Assembly (NCBI GenBank): GCA_964523015.1
Contig: CAZFXN010000011.1
Location: forward strand, 1-63,502
Direction of reading: 5' to 3'
DNA length: 63,502 nucleotides
From: JAWXBT01 sp964523015
Lineage (GTDB): Bacteria; Bdellovibrionota_C; UBA2361; J135
Below are positions 25,190 through 34,027 of the stretch, in pieces. Both the position numbers and the translations under genes were made by a program. The notes under the pieces were generated by a model. The model was not told where the DNA came from, did no database searches, and worked only from the letters and a program-made list of their open reading frames with translations. Position 1 is the first letter of the stretch, and each line of letters starts with the position of its first letter.

Positions 25190-26950
25190 TTAGTATTCAA
25201 GTATTAGATTAGTAAAAAGTGTATATAAGGTTTCGTCACCATAAAGATTTTTTACTCCATCTTTTGGTTCTAGTGCTGAGGCACCAAATCGAAACTGAAT
25301 ATTATTATTTAAAAATGGTCGGTAAAGTATTCCAGCAGAAAAATCAAAACCTATATCTCTATTAAAGGATCCGTCCTGCCTTAATGCGTTAAGAGTTTCT
25401 ACCTGATCAAATTGCAGGTAGCTAATGTTGGTAATAAGCTTAAGCTGAGGCAGAACTTCAAAATCAGCACCAACATTTAAAAGTCTTATCCCAGGGTTTA
25501 CATAATTAGATTGCCCCTCCTCTTTACCAGCTCTTAAATTTGGCAAGAAACTGTTACGATTTACTAAAAAAACTTCACCCCCTCCGATAAGAGGGAGAGC
25601 TTGTCTTTGCCAATAAGAGAGATCCCCACCAGCAAAGTTAGGATTATCAACAATAGCATCAAACCCAGTCGCTCGATCATCATATGGATCACTATCACCA
25701 GATGCCCATAACGCAGAAGCTCTCAGTCTTATCCAATCAATATCGTATGAGATCTCTTGGGCAAACATAAAGGCACTAACGTTAACCTTCTGAGCAGCAA
25801 TTGGATTATGACTCTCTGACCCGGTTACATAATATGCGGCACTAGTTGTGTTAATCCTATCAATATGGCCATCTGCAGTCAGACCAAAATAAGTTGAATA
25901 AATATTCTTCTCTCTCTCATCCCCTATCGAAGCTGGTCTTCTTAAAAATCCATTTTCATCATAGTGAAAACCGTAATCTCCAGCAGTGTCCTCCCTATAG
26001 ATTACGCTTCCAGAAATTTGATGACCATGTACTGGCCAGTCTTGACGGTATAGATTTCCAACGAAAACTTTCTCATGTCTTGAATCAAATGTGTTAATTC
26101 CAGAATTAGTATCTTTATCTAACCTTGAAAAGGCAGCTAAATTATATTGCCAAAGATTATTTTCGGAATTTCCAAAAAGACGTAAACCAGGGGCTGAATC
26201 AGTAAAAACAAATCCTCTAAAATCACTTTGAAACTGCTGAATACCAACCCGTGATGAGATAAAATCATACTGAGGTGAGATATTCGCCAGGTGAACGTCA
26301 GCAAATAGATCTAAAAATCCAACATGCTCATCATCACGATCTTTTCCTTCAGATGGATCAATATTTAGGACACCGGTCTCCTCAGATTCAACATGATTAA
26401 AATTAATTACTGGAATTGCTCTTAGTTCAAATTCAGGTGGCTTAAATGTCGTATTCCCTCTAATCAAGGAAAAAGAAGGAATAATATTTTGAACTGCAAT
26501 ACTTAGTGAACCATTCCCGATTGTATTTAAACGGCCTGATTCAGATGTTGAAGCCACACCCACTGGCAAAGCTATTTTAGATCTCTCAAACATAGTGTCT
26601 GAGATAACTCCCATCTCTAAAAACCACTCATGCCCAGGGGATCCGAAAACCGGAATGTCTCCCTTTAATACATTTTGGTTATATGGATCGTACCATTTAC
26701 CTGTATAAAACTGCCTCCATCGATCTGGCACCGGCACAAATTCAGAAGCTGAGGAATTAATATCTGGCACGGACTCATATATAAATGGTCGAAAGATTGT
26801 TTTATCTTCACTGCCAGGACGCTGACGTATCTCTGAATCAGTTTCTGCTTTTAAAAAAGTAGTAAGGTATAAAGATAGGACTATAGTCGCAATCGTAATA
26901 GATTTTAAGGGCTTTAAGGAGTTCAGTAAGATTATGAACTTAAAATTCAT
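25190..26950 (-). CDS. Outer-membrane beta-barrel protein of the cytochrome operon
   Basis: A 586-residue exported protein. A long N-terminal hydrophobic stretch (about 16-33) ends near LKAET. The mature part alternates polar and hydrophobic residues with many aromatic strand ends, and the C-terminus LFTNLILEY ends in an aromatic residue as in outer-membrane barrels. No heme motif is present. Lying between an HbpS-like lipoprotein and a giant multiheme cytochrome with gaps of only 3 bp, it is a candidate porin sheath of a porin-cytochrome conduit (inference). I do not recognise a named family. Confidence 0.7.
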   Translation of the reverse strand: MNFKFIILLNSLKPLKSITIATIVLSLYLTTFLKAETDSEIRQRPGSEDKTIFRPFIYESVPDINSSASEFVPVPDRWRQFYTGKWYDPYNQNVLKGDIPVFGSPGHEWFLEMGVISDTMFERSKIALPVGVASTSESGRLNTIGNGSLSIAVQNIIPSFSLIRGNTTFKPPEFELRAIPVINFNHVESEETGVLNIDPSEGKDRDDEHVGFLDLFADVHLANISPQYDFISSRVGIQQFQSDFRGFVFTDSAPGLRLFGNSENNLWQYNLAAFSRLDKDTNSGINTFDSRHEKVFVGNLYRQDWPVHGHQISGSVIYREDTAGDYGFHYDENGFLRRPASIGDEREKNIYSTYFGLTADGHIDRINTTSAAYYVTGSESHNPIAAQKVNVSAFMFAQEISYDIDWIRLRASALWASGDSDPYDDRATGFDAIVDNPNFAGGDLSYWQRQALPLIGGGEVFLVNRNSFLPNLRAGKEEGQSNYVNPGIRLLNVGADFEVLPQLKLITNISYLQFDQVETLNALRQDGSFNRDIGFDFSAGILYRPFLNNNIQFRFGASALEPKDGVKNLYGDETLYTLFTNLILEY

Positions 26951-26953
26951 TAA

Positions 26954-28942
26954 CTATAATCCCTCACATACTCTTTGCTCATTAGACCCTCTAAAAGGAC
27001 CCTCTGGACAATTAACATACCGTAATCGAGTATTTGGTAGCGGTCCAAGCACAGTATCTGACCGTATATCTTTAGGAGCATTAAATCCTATCACTGGATC
27101 ACCCAAAGCATTTTGCCCAATTGCGTCAAGCCCCAAACGACTTGGGCTATAAAATGCAACTAAATCATCTTGATCAACACCATCTCCACTAATACCGATT
27201 GCACCAATCAACGTACCATTTCTATATAGTGGAACAGAGCCTGGGAAGATCTGAATTCCATTTCGTAATCGCCCTCTAAAGACTGAAGTATCTGTACAAC
27301 TATCAGGAACAGCACTTGGTGGGTTTTGTGGAATTCCAAGCGGCTGAACAGTTCTTTGAAAAACCAAATCAAGCTCTAATCCAGTATTAAATGGACTAAA
27401 TGTTCGCCCAGACAGCACACCTGGAAATGGTAAAGAAAAAGGGCCAGGAGCAGATCCATCAATGCCATCTAAGAAAAATGGCCGAGCTATATTTCCGATA
27501 GCTCTATTTGAAAATGCTATGGTTCCGTTAAAAACTTCACGACCAAAAAAAGCGCGAGCTAGACCAGCATAATCACTAAACTCTCCGACTCCATTTCGTG
27601 CCCGAGCTGCATCTAGGGATATTGCAGCATCAGGGGAGCTAAAAAATGCTGCAGTACGGGCTTTTTGAAGGGCCACATCGATACCAAATACAGGAGCATC
27701 ATTACTTCTAACCATTCCAAGAGGTGACCCCTCAGTATCAACGATAAAGATAGTTACCTCAGCATCAAAATCAAGTGGTTGTCTGATAGCTGCTCTAGTT
27801 CTTGATGCTGTCAAAAGTGCAGAATTTAAAAGAGCGTCAACTTCTAAAGAGGTAAGCTCCAATCCGCCTAAAAGCGATTTACCGCTCCTTGTTGGAAATC
27901 TTGGTGTTCCAGCTTCGTCAGTCAAAATAGCGCCCCTTAATCCTGCTCGCTCTATTTTTAAAATACCTGAACTGGCAGTACCAAACGTAGCACCAGCTTT
28001 AATGTTTCCATCAAAATAAAAAGGAATCTTTATTAAATTAGTCGTTACAATTACTGGCAGAACTTCAGGTAATGGATCCAAATCATCATAACTAAGATCC
28101 ACTGTTCTTAAAGATTTTCCTAGCGCAAAAATCCTATCCCCTGTTCTCTCTGAGGGTATTTCAAAACCATTTCGCCCGGCGATTAATGCGATTCTTTCTT
28201 CAAGGGAATTATCAGTATCAATAATGTTTCGATCTAATGTGTATGCTCCATCAAGCTCTACACCTATACCACCTACTACATCTCCAAATTTATAAAGGGG
28301 AATTCCTCCAGGATCAGCACTAAGCCCAAGTGGTAAAGATCTAGGTCCTACCAATCTAGGAGCTTTAAATTTAGAACCTGCTGAGATACCTCCAAGTAGA
28401 TCAGGGTTAATTGTTGTTACGTCTCCACAGATCAGTTGTGAGAACTGAACTCCAAATAGTGGTCCTCCAGGCTGATTTCCTTCTCCTGGGTTAAAGTGCT
28501 CCTGAATAATCTGACTGGCTGTTCGAGTTGAAAAAGCATTTCCTTGTGAACTTAAATAAGCTCCTGTTCCAGCTTTTGATATTGCAGCGATAACTGAAGG
28601 AACGCCTACACCTTCAAGTCCACCTACTGCGCCAATTTGACCATTGATTGTGGTAATTGCAGTAGCTCCAGGCATGGCATACACAGCTAATACATTACCT
28701 ACCCTATCTACGATTGAAAATGTTGCGGCGACTCCTAACTGCTCGGCTGCGGCGATGCCTTGTTGTAATACTTTGGTGACATCTTCTGTTGTAAGGTTAA
28801 AATTAGTACAGGTACCAGCACACCCATAATTAGCTCCACTAAATCCGGAGGCTCGACCATACTGTCCACCGTCACTACCACCACCTCCACAACCAAATAT
28901 ACAAACAGTGGACGCAATCAATACAACTAATGACTTAAACAT
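26954..28942 (-). CDS. Lipoprotein with two HbpS/GlcG-like domains
   Basis: A 662-residue lipoprotein: hydrophobic leader and lipobox IFGC followed by GGGG (Cys18). Two copies of the HbpS/GlcG (DUF336) heme-binding-type fold are seen. The first starts NLTTEDVTKVLQQGIAAAEQLG and includes ATFSIVDRVGNVLAVYAM. The second starts about SLEVDALLNSALLTASRTR, with TIFIVDTEGSPLGMVR and a typical end PLYRNGTLIGAIGISGDGVDQDD. HbpS domains bind heme or iron and redox cues at cell surfaces. It lies between the FHA-decaheme gene (adjacent, no gap) and the barrel gene, so it is probably part of the same electron-transfer assembly. Its exact role is unknown. Confidence 0.75.
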   Translation of the reverse strand: MFKSLVVLIASTVCIFGCGGGGSDGGQYGRASGFSGANYGCAGTCTNFNLTTEDVTKVLQQGIAAAEQLGVAATFSIVDRVGNVLAVYAMPGATAITTINGQIGAVGGLEGVGVPSVIAAISKAGTGAYLSSQGNAFSTRTASQIIQEHFNPGEGNQPGGPLFGVQFSQLICGDVTTINPDLLGGISAGSKFKAPRLVGPRSLPLGLSADPGGIPLYKFGDVVGGIGVELDGAYTLDRNIIDTDNSLEERIALIAGRNGFEIPSERTGDRIFALGKSLRTVDLSYDDLDPLPEVLPVIVTTNLIKIPFYFDGNIKAGATFGTASSGILKIERAGLRGAILTDEAGTPRFPTRSGKSLLGGLELTSLEVDALLNSALLTASRTRAAIRQPLDFDAEVTIFIVDTEGSPLGMVRSNDAPVFGIDVALQKARTAAFFSSPDAAISLDAARARNGVGEFSDYAGLARAFFGREVFNGTIAFSNRAIGNIARPFFLDGIDGSAPGPFSLPFPGVLSGRTFSPFNTGLELDLVFQRTVQPLGIPQNPPSAVPDSCTDTSVFRGRLRNGIQIFPGSVPLYRNGTLIGAIGISGDGVDQDDLVAFYSPSRLGLDAIGQNALGDPVIGFNAPKDIRSDTVLGPLPNTRLRYVNCPEGPFRGSNEQRVCEGL

Positions 28943-30652
28943 CTATTTCCTTTTATTAAGCGACACAACTATATCTTTAAGAGATCTCTTTTCATTATGA
29001 TTCATAGTCAAAGATTCATGATATGAGTGGCACATAACGCAATTTGATTTAATAAAACCGCTACTAGCTGTAGCACTATGACACTCCTGACACGTTTCTA
29101 TCCCAGGGAGAAACAGATCTTTTGTGCTAGTTGATTCGGCAACTGAATGAGTAGCTAAATTATGACAAGATTCACACTGCACCTCATCATGTGCACCATG
29201 ACTAAAAGTAGAGGCCGGGAACCATTTGCTTGGGATCTCCGGTGTCAATAATTTAAACCGACTCTGGGTTCCATCAAAATTAACATCCTTATTTTCGATA
29301 CTAACTTCCACACTAACATGGCATAATTGACAAGCAGTTTTAGTAAAAAGTTGCTCTTCGGCACTTCTTGATTCTTTTGAGATGTTTGATTTAGTAAAAG
29401 TAACAACTTTGCTCGTCTCTCTTTCTACTGTAAATCCAGGTTTTCTCCTTACATTAAACTCTTCATCCTCTTTGGGACTACTTCCACCACCAAGAGCTAA
29501 TTTTGCATACTCTGCATATAGGTAACTATAAACAAGGTTAGGATCGCCATGTGGTACTTCTTTGTTAGGAAGTCGATCATCAAATGACAGTGGATGGCAA
29601 CTCTTACAATCTCTCTCAAAGGAGATTGGCTCAATTACTTTTCGATCTTTCCCTAATCTATGACAATCAGAACAGTTAAGATCCACTTCACCCTCTGGTC
29701 CGCGAATTCCTTTTTCAAGATGAACCTTGTGGTTAAGTTTAATTGGAGTTGGATCAGTCAGAGATTCCCTATCCTCAAGACTAATCCGGGCGAATTCTTT
29801 CCCCTCAGAATCTTTCCGTATTGAGGCTTTAAATTGAGGATGACTATCAAAGGAATCGATATTTTCTAATTTAGTTTCAGGATTAATATTAGTAATATCT
29901 CCGTGGCAACTACTACAAAGTGCAGAAGCCTGATCTACTAAATGATGATTACCATTATGTTCAGTGTGGCAAGTCGCGCAACTTATATCTAAATCCTCAT
30001 TGGCGGAAATTAATCTTGGCAACGTTGGTGAGTGATCAGTCATAACGTGACAACTCATACATTTTGAATCGGGTACAGCATGGAAAGCTTTTTCATGACA
30101 GGCGCTACAATCCTGCTCAATCATTTTATGATTATTTGAGATCGGCCCACTACTCCAAGAACCTTTATTAACTCCAATTACTGGTAGGATAAAAAATAGA
30201 ATAGCTACTATGCCTGCAAATCCTAAGCAGAGATTTCTAAGTGTTGGGATATGACTTTCTATAGAGAGAGCTGTTACTAATTTGTTGGCCTGCTCCTCCG
30301 GATCAACATCCAAATCATCCCTTCTCTCCTCAGTAAGGTGTATCTCGTTATTTTCTATCTCAACTGCGATTGAGATATCGGAGAGCTTAAGAATGTCTCC
30401 GGTTTTAAGCCTGGCATTAACAATCTTAGCATTATTAAGGAAAACGCCACTACTGCTATCAAGATCATAAACATATGGAACATTGTCAGATACCTGAATA
30501 CTGACATGTTCTAATGAGACAAGTTTACTTTCAAGCAGGATAGCTGAGGCACCACCTCTTCCAATCACAATTGGGAAAGTATCAAACTGACTCGATTTGA
30601 TCTCAGTCTGACCATTCTTTTTTATCGTATGTATTGTATATTTTAGCTTCAT
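28943..30652 (-). CDS. FHA domain - transmembrane helix - decaheme cytochrome c fusion
   Basis: A 569-residue inner-membrane protein. Residues 1-105 are a cytoplasmic FHA domain keeping the phosphothreonine-contact residues Gly31-Arg32, Ser46-x-x-His49 and Asn73. One TM helix follows at about 141-160. The periplasmic part has ten CxxCH motifs (CSACH, CMSCH, CATCH, CSSCH, CSDCH, CKSCH, CQLCH, CESCH, CQECH, CVMCH). The order implies that a Thr-phosphorylated cytoplasmic partner docks on the inside while electrons move along the heme chain outside. It is 6 bp after the membrane b-type-like gene, in the electron-transfer operon. The domain order is seen directly; the function is inferred. Confidence 0.9.
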   Translation of the reverse strand: MKLKYTIHTIKKNGQTEIKSSQFDTFPIVIGRGGASAILLESKLVSLEHVSIQVSDNVPYVYDLDSSSGVFLNNAKIVNARLKTGDILKLSDISIAVEIENNEIHLTEERRDDLDVDPEEQANKLVTALSIESHIPTLRNLCLGFAGIVAILFFILPVIGVNKGSWSSGPISNNHKMIEQDCSACHEKAFHAVPDSKCMSCHVMTDHSPTLPRLISANEDLDISCATCHTEHNGNHHLVDQASALCSSCHGDITNINPETKLENIDSFDSHPQFKASIRKDSEGKEFARISLEDRESLTDPTPIKLNHKVHLEKGIRGPEGEVDLNCSDCHRLGKDRKVIEPISFERDCKSCHPLSFDDRLPNKEVPHGDPNLVYSYLYAEYAKLALGGGSSPKEDEEFNVRRKPGFTVERETSKVVTFTKSNISKESRSAEEQLFTKTACQLCHVSVEVSIENKDVNFDGTQSRFKLLTPEIPSKWFPASTFSHGAHDEVQCESCHNLATHSVAESTSTKDLFLPGIETCQECHSATASSGFIKSNCVMCHSYHESLTMNHNEKRSLKDIVVSLNKRK

Positions 30653-30658
30653 TCCAAT

Positions 30659-31477
30659 CTAACGATAATAAAAGATTGAAATTATATGGATAACCATAAC
30701 AGCAAATGCTGCTACAGCTATCGGGACATGCAGATAAAGCCAAAGCTTTAACCAAAAATGTACTCGGGTTTCCTCGATAATTAAATTTGCCAATTCATAT
30801 TTGCGATTAATAAGCCCAATCAGGTTTACCCCTTCATCTTTCTCAGAGGGATTAAGATCTGAGACAAATGCGGCAACATCCCTAGGTACAGGTGCAGACA
30901 TCATTGATTGACATAAAGCACGCTTTAAAGTCGGTTGAAAAGTAAAATCAAACATCCTAGTCAGATCAATAAATTTTTTCGACTTTTGAATAGTTAAGGC
31001 ATCTATAGATGATGAAATTATATCAAGTTGCTGTAACAGTTCTTTTAGATTTCCTTTCCCCCTGTGCGACCCTACTTCAGGGGCTAACGAGAAATAGTTT
31101 ATTGCTCCCCAAATTCCAGTAAAGATAGCTAATACCATTAATATGTAAGCTAAGGTGTGAACATTGGCCCCAAAACTAAATCCCGAATGAAGAGGAACTA
31201 GAAATAATAAAAAGATACCGAGCCAGACATGAACAGCCAACGCTCCTTTTAGTGTTGTCTTACTTGAAAAAAAACTTCTCTTTCTTATGCCAAACCACAT
31301 AAGAACACACATTCCAAGTGCAGCAATTATTCCATAACTGTACCCTAACCAGGTCCCACCATTTGGAGCTCCTATAGGATCATGAAGTGCATAGATAATA
31401 AGCACTACTATCAGTGCACCCAGATGAATCCAGAGCCAGAGAAAATTTTTGTAATTTAAAATTGTCTCCTGTCTCAC
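30659..31477 (-). CDS. Multi-pass membrane protein, likely b-type heme quinone oxidoreductase
   Basis: A 272-residue integral membrane protein with about four N-terminal TM helices (about 12-31, 45-63, 80-98, 106-127), a cytoplasmic or periplasmic helical loop of about 100 residues, and a last TM at about 245-268. Histidines lie in or near the helices (LWIHLGAL, AVHVWLG, PLHSGF, NVHTLAY, YLHVPIA, VIHIIS), a pattern expected for heme b ligands. The GTG start overlaps the flavoprotein stop by 4 bp. Between a ferredoxin-flavoprotein and a decaheme protein, it would carry electrons across the membrane. No family name can be given with certainty. Confidence 0.7.
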   Translation of the reverse strand: MRQETILNYKNFLWLWIHLGALIVVLIIYALHDPIGAPNGGTWLGYSYGIIAALGMCVLMWFGIRKRSFFSSKTTLKGALAVHVWLGIFLLFLVPLHSGFSFGANVHTLAYILMVLAIFTGIWGAINYFSLAPEVGSHRGKGNLKELLQQLDIISSSIDALTIQKSKKFIDLTRMFDFTFQPTLKRALCQSMMSAPVPRDVAAFVSDLNPSEKDEGVNLIGLINRKYELANLIIEETRVHFWLKLWLYLHVPIAVAAFAVMVIHIISIFYYR

Positions 31478-33837
31478 CCAAGCCTCCCTTGCTTAGCTGA
31501 GATTATTTCAAGCATTTTTCTTGGATTAACTCTCATGGCCGCACCAGTTGGACAAGAGCGGACACAAGCCGGACCTCCCGGCAAAGTTGAGCACATATCA
31601 CACTTTCCAGCCTTAGCAGGCCCCTTGCTTTTTGCGGCGTCTTTTTTACCTAAGCCTAAAAGAGAAAGTAACGAGAAAGGCTCCGCTGGTTTCGAATAAA
31701 CCATCTGAATAACACCGTATGGGCAATTAGAAACACAATTACCACACCCGATGCAGCTGTCTTGAATTATCACCTCTCCATCAGGTCTTCTAACCAGAGC
31801 ATCTGGTGGGCAATCAACCATGCAAAGTGGATTTTCACAGTGACGACATGAGATCGGAATCTGAATAGCCGCAAAACTCTTCCCACCTTTTCTATCTAAC
31901 CTGGTATATCCTCCATGCGTTGCAGCACATGCTTTTTCGCAATTGTCACATCCTACACAGAGATCTGAATCAATCAAAAGAACATTGTCAGCGTCACTAA
32001 CCCCTTGACCAAGCATAAAATCAAGAAGGGTCCCTACCTTTTCATTTTGACTAGCAGTTATGTTTTCTATCTCTCTCTCTTTAATTAAAGAGAGGATTCT
32101 TTTTTTAGTATTTAGATTTCGATCTATAACAAAACGGAAATCGGCCTTATCTATTACGATGGTTTCACAAGCGACGGCTGCAGTTACTGTAGCGTTACGT
32201 GGTGTAACCTCATCCTTTATAAGTGCCATCTCTCCAACATAATTACCGGCGGCCAGATAAGTTTGAGTAACCTCAATTCCTTTTTTGTTTTTTCTAGAAA
32301 TTTTTACTGAACCTTTTCGGATTACATACAACTGCTCCCCAGGATCTCCTTCTCGAAATAGGACTTCCCCCTTTTTAAAGAATTTCGTTTTGGCCGCAGT
32401 AACTATATCTGCCAAGTAATGAACCTCAACATCTGGAAAGATCGATGTAGCTAAGGCATTACTCATAAATTTTAAATCAATAGCTCGTTTAATACTGTCT
32501 ACCGAGGCTATTAACTTAAGCATCTGCTTTCTTGGAGTCTCAAGGATCAAACCATCCTTAGAAGCAACAACAGTGGCAGTTCGACGCCTGCCAGATAGTA
32601 ATCCAATTTCTCCAAAAAAAGTTCCCTGCTCCATCTCAATGGTTTTATCGTTAGGTAATTGGATAAAAACAGATCCTGAAATGATATTGAAAAAAGTATC
32701 GGTATAATCATTTCGATCAAAAATAACCTGGCCTTTCTTCACCACATGTACTGTCGAATCAATGATTAACTCACGATATTGCGGCTCACTTAGATCTTTA
32801 AAGATCGGCAAATTTGCTGAGATCATCTGCAACGATTCACTAACCGGCCTTTCAAGGTGAGTTAATTTCTCATCAATTAAAATCTGATCAGCAGGTTCTA
32901 TCTCATTTCCTAAAATGTGCTCAATTACTTCATAGCCCTGATTGATCCCCTGCTTAATAAGTGGGTAGCCAATTAGAGATCCAACCAAATAGAGCCCCGG
33001 AATATTAGATTCATAATTTTTTGAAACGACAGGTACTGAGGTAATTTCTGCATTTGGAAAAACGATTCCGCAACTCTCTAAAAACTTACGAGGTGGAATT
33101 GCCCCTATTCGTGCAATTATTTGATCGCATGGTATTTCAACAAGTCCTTCGGTAGCAGAATTAATAAAGGCCTTTCCTGCCTCAACATGATCCATATTTG
33201 AGTTATAAAAACAGCGGATCTTCCCTGCTTCTATGGCTTTCATAATTAAACTTATGTTTCCATCCTTGGCTCGAGCAAAATCCTCGGTTCTATTAAGAAT
33301 AGAGACAATATTTTTTTCAGATAATGCGACCGCATTTTCTATAGCTGCATCACCTGCTCCTACTACTAAGATATGCTTATCAACAAAGGCGTCAGGATCT
33401 CTAAGAGTGTATCCAACATGAGGAAGATCCTCTCCTGGCACACCAAGTTTTCGTGGTGCCCCTTGTATTCCGACAGCCAAAATTACATTTTTGGCTGTAA
33501 TAGATTCCTCTCCAAACTTAATCTCAAAATGTTCTTCGGATTTTACGATTGACTTAACTTCAGCTTTTTTAAGATTAACGCCTAAGCTCTTTAAAGCCTC
33601 ATTCCAACTATCTAAGATTGATTCGCGTGTGCCAGCTTCGAAAGCAACGTGAGCCCTAAGAGGTAGTTTGCCTGGCTCAGCCATGACATGCTTTCTAAGC
33701 TGGTATTCAAATATGGTATTTCCAACTTCGGCTTTCTCAAAAAGGATATGAGAAAGTTTATGATTTGCTGCATTAGTGGCAGCTCCTAATCCACCTGGGC
33801 CAGCGCCAATAATTGCAATATCAAAATGTTCAGGCAT
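31474..33837 (-). CDS. FAD/NAD(P) oxidoreductase - two cNMP-binding domains - four [4Fe-4S] ferredoxin domain fusion
   Basis: A 787-residue cytoplasmic protein. Residues 1-320 form a two-dinucleotide-domain flavoprotein (FAD motif IIGAGPGG; NAD(P) motif VVGAGDAA) of the YpdA/thioredoxin-reductase fold, without a CxxC redox pair. Two CRP-like cyclic-nucleotide-binding domains follow at about 345-460 (FGEIGLLSGRRRTATV) and 475-590 (VGEMALIKDEVTPRNATV). The C-terminus holds four ferredoxin-type cysteine groups (CVGCDNCEKAC, CRHCENPLCMVDC, CIGCGNCVSNC, CDMC...CVRSC), as in NrfC/DmsB-like electron carriers. It begins the six-gene operon and could feed NAD(P)H electrons to the membrane partner under cyclic-nucleotide control. 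It overlaps the next gene by 4 bp. Confidence 0.93.
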   Translation of the reverse strand: MPEHFDIAIIGAGPGGLGAATNAANHKLSHILFEKAEVGNTIFEYQLRKHVMAEPGKLPLRAHVAFEAGTRESILDSWNEALKSLGVNLKKAEVKSIVKSEEHFEIKFGEESITAKNVILAVGIQGAPRKLGVPGEDLPHVGYTLRDPDAFVDKHILVVGAGDAAIENAVALSEKNIVSILNRTEDFARAKDGNISLIMKAIEAGKIRCFYNSNMDHVEAGKAFINSATEGLVEIPCDQIIARIGAIPPRKFLESCGIVFPNAEITSVPVVSKNYESNIPGLYLVGSLIGYPLIKQGINQGYEVIEHILGNEIEPADQILIDEKLTHLERPVSESLQMISANLPIFKDLSEPQYRELIIDSTVHVVKKGQVIFDRNDYTDTFFNIISGSVFIQLPNDKTIEMEQGTFFGEIGLLSGRRRTATVVASKDGLILETPRKQMLKLIASVDSIKRAIDLKFMSNALATSIFPDVEVHYLADIVTAAKTKFFKKGEVLFREGDPGEQLYVIRKGSVKISRKNKKGIEVTQTYLAAGNYVGEMALIKDEVTPRNATVTAAVACETIVIDKADFRFVIDRNLNTKKRILSLIKEREIENITASQNEKVGTLLDFMLGQGVSDADNVLLIDSDLCVGCDNCEKACAATHGGYTRLDRKGGKSFAAIQIPISCRHCENPLCMVDCPPDALVRRPDGEVIIQDSCIGCGNCVSNCPYGVIQMVYSKPAEPFSLLSLLGLGKKDAAKSKGPAKAGKCDMCSTLPGGPACVRSCPTGAAMRVNPRKMLEIISAKQGRLG

Positions 33838-34027
33838 AGAGCTGTCTGTACGAAGTGTTCGTTATGTAAACGTTTTTTGGAGGAACTATATGTGAGAGGG
33901 AAAATCGAAGCAATGAAAAGCTCTTTAATGACATGAACATAGGGGAATCTGGTCAATAATTTCAACCGCTGTTTTAATTGTAAAAATCTTACTGACAACC
34001 TCATTGAAGTTCATTAAAGAGAGAGTG

